Source: Lentzea aerocolonigenes (lineage in GTDB: Bacteria; Actinomycetota; Actinomycetes; Mycobacteriales; Pseudonocardiaceae). Taken from it: DNA of 43,085 bases. The position numbers and the translations under genes were made by a program. The notes beneath the pieces were generated by a model, which was given only the letters and a program-made list of their open reading frames with translations, had not been told where the DNA came from and did not search any database. Positions within the stretch are counted from its first letter, which is position 1. Each line of letters starts with the position of its first letter. The DNA lies in assembly GCF_000974445.1 (NCBI RefSeq), contig NZ_BBOJ01000003.1, positions 470,433 through 513,517 on the forward strand, in the 5' to 3' direction. Shown piece after piece: positions 39,413-43,085 of this stretch.

Positions 39413-40369
39413 GTGCGACGTGTCGCGAGCCTCGTACTAGTAGCACTGGGCATCTTTTCGTTGGCGCTCGGAGCAGTGCTGCGTTTCTACGTGTACCCCG
39501 AGCTCGCCGTCGTGCCGCTCGACCAGAAGGTGGAATCCGTTGCGGAAGGTGCCGCGAAGGTGTTCTACCCCAAGGACCTCGTCGTCAAGAACGCTCAGCT
39601 CACCGCCACTCGCAAGGTCGAGAGCAACCGGGTGCTGCCGGACGGCAAGTCGGGCGGCACCGTCATGGTGTGGGACTCGGGTCTGGTCGTCACCGACTCG
39701 AACAACCAGCTGGTCTCCGCGATGGAGCACCGGGTGTGCCTCGACCGGCACACGAACATGGCGCTCGACAAGTGCAGCCAGCAGTACGTGACGGAGAACG
39801 AGAAGGGCCCCACCCCCGATGACAAGGCGGTGCACCAGGAGGGCCTGAACTACAAGTTCCCGTTCGCCACCGAGGCGAAGGACTACGAGTACTTCGACAC
39901 GACCCTGCGCAGGGCGTCGACGGCGCGGTACGAGGGCACGGACGAGATCGGCGGCCTTCAGGTCTACAAGTTCGTCCAGAAGATCCCGTCGACCAAGTTC
40001 CGCGACCAGGAGGTGCCCGGTTCGCTGGTGAACAGCACCGAAGCGTCGGTCAAGGCGGAGCGCCGCTACTCGAACACCCGCACCATGTGGGTGGAGCCGA
40101 CGAGCGGAATCATCGTCAAGGGTTCGGAACAGCAGCGGCAGGTGCTGGTCGGACCTGACGGCAAAGAAGGAACGGTGCTGCTCGAAGGCACTCTGACCTT
40201 CACCGAGAAAACGGTCAAGGAATCAGTTGCCCGCGCCACCGAGGCGCGCGACAAATTGACCCTGATCAGCAGCACCGGGCCGATTGTTCTGGTTTCCGTC
40301 GGAGCACTGCTCCTGCTGGCCGGAATTCTGCTCGGCGTGTTCGCGCGGCGGCCGAAGCACGTTGCCTAG
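39413..40369 (+). CDS. DUF3068 (PorA-like) envelope protein, 318 aa
   Basis: Second DUF3068 member: N-terminal helix (VASLVLVALGIFSLALGAVLR), extracytoplasmic domain with the two-Cys segment HRVCLDRHTNMALDKCSQQY and the FPFATEAKDYEYFDT motif, and one C-terminal helix (IVLVSVGALLLLAGILLGVF). It is shorter than its paralogue because it lacks the extra C-terminal helices. The Shine-Dalgarno sequence AAGGAGG (39402-39408) is near perfect, suggesting strong translation. Its stop and that of the converging methyltransferase share the four bases CTAG at 40366-40369. Confidence 0.88.
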   Translation: MRRVASLVLVALGIFSLALGAVLRFYVYPELAVVPLDQKVESVAEGAAKVFYPKDLVVKNAQLTATRKVESNRVLPDGKSGGTVMVWDSGLVVTDSNNQLVSAMEHRVCLDRHTNMALDKCSQQYVTENEKGPTPDDKAVHQEGLNYKFPFATEAKDYEYFDTTLRRASTARYEGTDEIGGLQVYKFVQKIPSTKFRDQEVPGSLVNSTEASVKAERRYSNTRTMWVEPTSGIIVKGSEQQRQVLVGPDGKEGTVLLEGTLTFTEKTVKESVARATEARDKLTLISSTGPIVLVSVGALLLLAGILLGVFARRPKHVA

Positions 40370-41127
40370 GCACGTCGCCTGAGCACGACCACGAAGTTCC
40401 ACGAGGCGACCTCCCGGACCCCCGGCACGCGGGTGATCCACTTCGCCCACCACGGGTGGTACCGGGGGAACGTCTCGACCACGTCGGCGACGGTCTGGCG
40501 GTGAGCCCACCGCTGGACCGCTCCGACGCTCACGGGGAACAGGGAAGTACCGAAGTAGTTCTTCGGCGGTTTGCCGTTGCGGCGCTCGTAGCGTCGTCGC
40601 GCGTAGTCACCGCCGAGGAAGTGCCAGGGAGCGGTCTCGTGGCCGCCCCAGGGTGACCACCAGGGCGTGTACGACATGAAGATCGTGCCTCCCGGCCTGG
40701 TCACGCGCACCATCTCGGCGAGCATCAGCCACGGGTCGTCGACGTGCTCGAGGACGTTGGACGAGTAGCAGACGTCCACCGAACCGTCACGGAACGGAAG
40801 CGCCGTCCCACTGGCGCGGATCATCCCGGGGTCGGGCTCGCCGCGGGCGGAGAGCTCACCGACGTCCGGGTCGAGACCCACGTACCGGGCGCCGGCCGCG
40901 CGGAACGCCTCGGCGAAGTAGCCCGGCCCACCGCCGACGTCCAGCACGACGGCACCCCGCAGAGGCACGTAGGAGGACACCTGACCGACCGAGTCGCCGG
41001 CCAGGATCGAGTAGAAGTGGTCGGGGTCGGACTGTTCTTTCAGAAATGCGCGAAAAAGCCGAACAGAGCGCTTGAAAGTTGGCTTGTGCGAACTTTCTCG
41101 GGCCGAAACTGAACCGATCTCGACCAT
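40366..41127 (-). CDS. Class I SAM-dependent methyltransferase, 253 aa
   Basis: Rossmann-fold methyltransferase: motif I VVLDVGGGPGYFAEAF (DVGGGPG at 63-69), motif II YVGLDPD ending near 88, motif post-I ASGTALPFRDGSVDVCYSSNVLEHVDDPWLMLAEM. The C-terminal part (TPWWSPWGGHETAPWHFLGG) is Trp-rich and matches methyltransferases found next to envelope glycosyltransferases. Substrate unknown, possibly a lipid or glycan. ATG at 41127 has AGGGG five to six bases upstream; ATG at 41133 is an alternative but too close to that site. It is divergent from the GT4 gene (63-bp gap). Confidence 0.9.
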   Translation of the reverse strand: MVEIGSVSARESSHKPTFKRSVRLFRAFLKEQSDPDHFYSILAGDSVGQVSSYVPLRGAVVLDVGGGPGYFAEAFRAAGARYVGLDPDVGELSARGEPDPGMIRASGTALPFRDGSVDVCYSSNVLEHVDDPWLMLAEMVRVTRPGGTIFMSYTPWWSPWGGHETAPWHFLGGDYARRRYERRNGKPPKNYFGTSLFPVSVGAVQRWAHRQTVADVVETFPRYHPWWAKWITRVPGVREVASWNFVVVLRRRA

Positions 41128-41190
41128 TGCCATCCCCTGTATTCCGTCTACGATGACTACTTGGCGGTAACCTAGCACCCGGGAGAGTAG

Positions 41191-42357
41191 ATGTCGCGTT
41201 GTCCCGATAACCGGCCGAGCATTCTGCTGGTGAATTGGCGCGACACCAGACACCCCGAAGGCGGTGGTTCCGAACGATACGTGGAACGCATCGCCGAAGG
41301 GCTGGCGCGGCTCGGCTACCGGGTCGCGATCCAGTGCGCCGACCACGGCCGCGCCCCGCTCGGCGACTGGGTCGCCGGCGTCCGCTTCCGCAGGCGCGGC
41401 AACAAGTTCACGGTGTACCTGCACGCCCTGCTCGCGATCCTGCGCTCGGACGCGGACGTGATCGTGGACGTGCAGAACGGCATGCCGTTCTTCAGCCGCC
41501 TGGTCGCGCGCTGCCCGGTCCTCGTGCTGGTGCACCACGTGCACCGCGAGCAGTGGCACAGCGCGCTCGGCCCGTTCTTCGGCCGGATCGGCTGGTGGAT
41601 CGAGTCGTGGCTCGCACCCCGCCTGTACCGCAAGTGCCGCTACATCACCGTGTCCAACGTGACGCGCGACGAGCTCGGCCAGCTCGGCATCGAACTGCGC
41701 CGCACGGTCGTCGTCCCGAACGGACTGGACGCGCCACCCGCGGTCACCGCTCGCCGCACCGAGGCACCGGTCCTCGTGGCCGTCTCCAGGCTGGTGCCGC
41801 ACAAGCGTTTGGAGCACGCGATCGACCTGGTCGCGCAGCTCCGTCCTCAGTGGCCGGACCTGCGACTGGAGCTGGTCGGCGAAGGACCGTGGAAAGAAGT
41901 CCTGACGCAGCACGCGATCGACCGCGGCGTCCAGGACAGCGTCGTCATCCACGGCTGGGTCGACGAGCAGACCAAGCACGAGATCCTCGCGGGCGCCTGG
42001 GTGCACCTGTGCCCGTCGGTGAAGGAGGGCTGGGGCATCGTGATCATGGAGGCCGCCGCCCACGGTGTGCCCACTGTCGCGTACCGGTCCGCGGGCGGCG
42101 TGGCCGAGGCGATCGTGGAGCACGAGACCGGCCTGCTGGCCGAGGACTTCGACGACTTCGTCCGGCACACGGACACCCTGTTGCGGGACAAGCCGTTGCG
42201 CAAGGCCATGGGAGCGGCGGGGCGCCAGCGCGCGCAGCAGTTCTCGTGGGAGGAGAGCCTCGACGCGTTCGAGAGCGTGGTGCACAGCGCGTTGCGGCTG
42301 CCGCGGCGGCCCGTGACGCGCGAGCACCGCGTCGTGCAGCAGGCCACCCAACCCTAA
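41191..42357 (+). CDS. GT4-family glycosyltransferase, 388 aa
   Basis: A GT-B retaining glycosyltransferase. The N-terminal domain begins SILLVNWRDTRHPEGGGSERYV with the Gly-rich nucleotide-sugar loop; the C-terminal domain has VSRLVPHKRLEHAI, LELVGEGP and the E-x7-E motif (Glu279 and Glu287 in PSVKEGWGIVIMEAAAHG). It is soluble or peripherally membrane-bound and acts on a nucleotide-sugar donor not identifiable here. ATG at 41191 has GGGAGA upstream. The divergent methyltransferase and the nearby DUF3068 genes make an envelope glycolipid role likely. An IS30-type element begins soon after its stop. Confidence 0.92.
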   Translation: MSRCPDNRPSILLVNWRDTRHPEGGGSERYVERIAEGLARLGYRVAIQCADHGRAPLGDWVAGVRFRRRGNKFTVYLHALLAILRSDADVIVDVQNGMPFFSRLVARCPVLVLVHHVHREQWHSALGPFFGRIGWWIESWLAPRLYRKCRYITVSNVTRDELGQLGIELRRTVVVPNGLDAPPAVTARRTEAPVLVAVSRLVPHKRLEHAIDLVAQLRPQWPDLRLELVGEGPWKEVLTQHAIDRGVQDSVVIHGWVDEQTKHEILAGAWVHLCPSVKEGWGIVIMEAAAHGVPTVAYRSAGGVAEAIVEHETGLLAEDFDDFVRHTDTLLRDKPLRKAMGAAGRQRAQQFSWEESLDAFESVVHSALRLPRRPVTREHRVVQQATQP

Positions 42358-42409
42358 TTGGTTTGGCGCGAAAAGCACGTTCGGGCCGATAGATGGGCGG
42401 GTTCTAGCG

Positions 42410-43085
42410 GTTGTTGCAACGCCTGAGTTGTTCAGGGGTTGCTCGTGTTCGATGTTCGACCGGACCGCAGGCCGCAGGGGCGCAAGAAGTTGGCGGCCGA
42501 GCGCCGACGCTACTTTGATCTTGTGAATAGTGGGGTCGGCACCAACGAGGCCTGCCGGATCGTGGGCATCAACTACGCCACCGGCTACAAGTGGCGACGC
42601 GCCGCCGGTAGCCGGCCGGGGCCGGTGACACAGGCCGTGTCACCGGCCCCGGCCATGCCCGGCGCCTCAGCTGGTGAATCATCGCGGTACCTGACCCTCG
42701 CGGACCGGCTGGTGATCGCGGATCTGGTGCGGCTCAAGCGATCCCAGGCCGAGATCGCGCGAGAACTGGGCCGCCCGCGCAGCACGATCAGCCGGGAGAT
42801 CCGCCGCAACAGCCACCCGCTGACCGGTGACTACCGGCCCTACGCCGCCCAGGACCGCGCCGACGCCCGCCGCCCACGCCCGAAAACCGGCAAGATCGCC
42901 GCCAGCCCCCACCTGCGCGCGGCGGTGCAGACGCTGCTCGACGACAAGTACAGCCCCGAGCAGATCAGCCGGCGCCTGCGCCGCGACCACCCCGATCAGC
43001 CGGAGCTGCACGTGACCCACGAAACCATCTACCAGGCCATCTACCTGCAAGCCCGCGGCGAACTCCGCCGCGAGGTCGCGTCCGC
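42410..43085 (+). mobile_element. IS30-family insertion sequence, right part outside the window
   Basis: The probable left end is near GTTGTTGCAAC (42410-42420), between the GT4 stop and the transposase start. The exact inverted repeat cannot be defined because the right end is missing. Confidence 0.55.
42445..43085 (+). CDS. IS30-family transposase, N-terminal 213 aa (cut by window end)
   Basis: The frame is open from GTG at 42445 to the window end. It has an N-terminal helix-turn-helix (KKLAAERRRYFDLVNSG, then NEACRIVGINYATGYKWRR), a Pro/Ala linker, the IS30 HTH (YLTLADRLVIADLVRLKRS, then AEIARELGRPRSTISREIRRN), and KYSPEQISRRLRRDHP followed by HVTHETIYQAIYLQARGELRR, typical of IS30 transposases. 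The DDE catalytic domain would start just beyond the window. AGGGG at 42434-42438 is a suitable ribosome site; TTG at 42439 is in frame but too close to it. Confidence 0.92.
   Translation, partial: MFDVRPDRRPQGRKKLAAERRRYFDLVNSGVGTNEACRIVGINYATGYKWRRAAGSRPGPVTQAVSPAPAMPGASAGESSRYLTLADRLVIADLVRLKRSQAEIARELGRPRSTISREIRRNSHPLTGDYRPYAAQDRADARRPRPKTGKIAASPHLRAAVQTLLDDKYSPEQISRRLRRDHPDQPELHVTHETIYQAIYLQARGELRREVAS

Noticed and set aside
40366..42378. 670-aa frame joining the methyltransferase to sequence antisense to GT4
   Set aside because: Only the last 253 codons form the methyltransferase; the upstream part is the shadow of the glycosyltransferase, and a ribosome site supports the internal ATG.
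1..43085. tRNA, rRNA or riboswitch genes
   Set aside because: I looked in all intergenic gaps and saw no cloverleaf, rRNA or known riboswitch core; most gaps are under 150 bases.

Overview
The window is high-GC actinobacterial DNA. Strong G/C third-position bias, GTG and even CTG starts, GTGA/ATGA stop-start overlaps, an F420-type LLM oxidoreductase, a Ppx1-like exopolyphosphatase, PaaX, and DUF3068 envelope proteins point to the Pseudonocardiales (a Lentzea, Saccharothrix or Amycolatopsis-like organism). The assignment is inferred from gene content and style, not from a database search. I see no rRNA, tRNA or CRISPR array.

Layout. 1-5.1 kb: a membrane protein and a divergent TetR regulator facing each other across two copies of an 18-bp operator; then a minus-strand LLM oxidoreductase / deaminase / exopolyphosphatase operon divergent from an Lrp regulator. 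5.2-8.4 kb: a large secreted S8 subtilase. 8.4-12.1 kb: a minus-strand operon (anchored helical protein, divergent NRAMP-like transporter, two PRC-barrel proteins) interrupted by a solo TnpB element whose right end supplies the transporter's stop codon. 12.2-14.3 kb: VanZ/RDD membrane protein, SRPBCC protein, VOC protein.

14.4-27.8 kb is the most unusual part. It is a 13.3-kb minus-strand operon of five genes. The first four are joined by 4-base stop/start overlaps; the fifth follows 11 bases later. They encode a 1553-aa protein (large beta-rich module fused to a beta-propeller module), an 1136-aa beta-rich protein, two stand-alone propeller proteins (680 and 664 aa) that are paralogues of the fused propeller module, and a neprosin-type glutamic peptidase with its activation-peptide region but no signal peptide. 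None has a visible export signal or membrane segment. I read this as an undescribed, probably cytoplasmic, multi-protein assembly with a protease as its only recognisable enzyme.

28.0-35.5 kb is a CoA-dependent aromatic degradation cluster. On the minus strand: cupin, thioesterase, aryl-CoA ligase, and a salicylyl-CoA/2-aminobenzoyl-CoA-type FAD + OYE fusion hydroxylase. On the plus strand: RidA, FAH-family hydrolase, and PaaX, which appears to start at CTG. The mix suggests ring activation by CoA, 5-hydroxylation, thioester release, cupin ring cleavage, deamination and fumarylpyruvate-type hydrolysis; anthranilate or salicylate is the likely substrate.

35.5-43.1 kb: a secreted seven-repeat propeller protein, then an envelope locus with two DUF3068 proteins flanking an amidase homologue that has lost catalytic residues, a methyltransferase and a GT4 glycosyltransferase. 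The window ends inside an IS30-family transposase gene.
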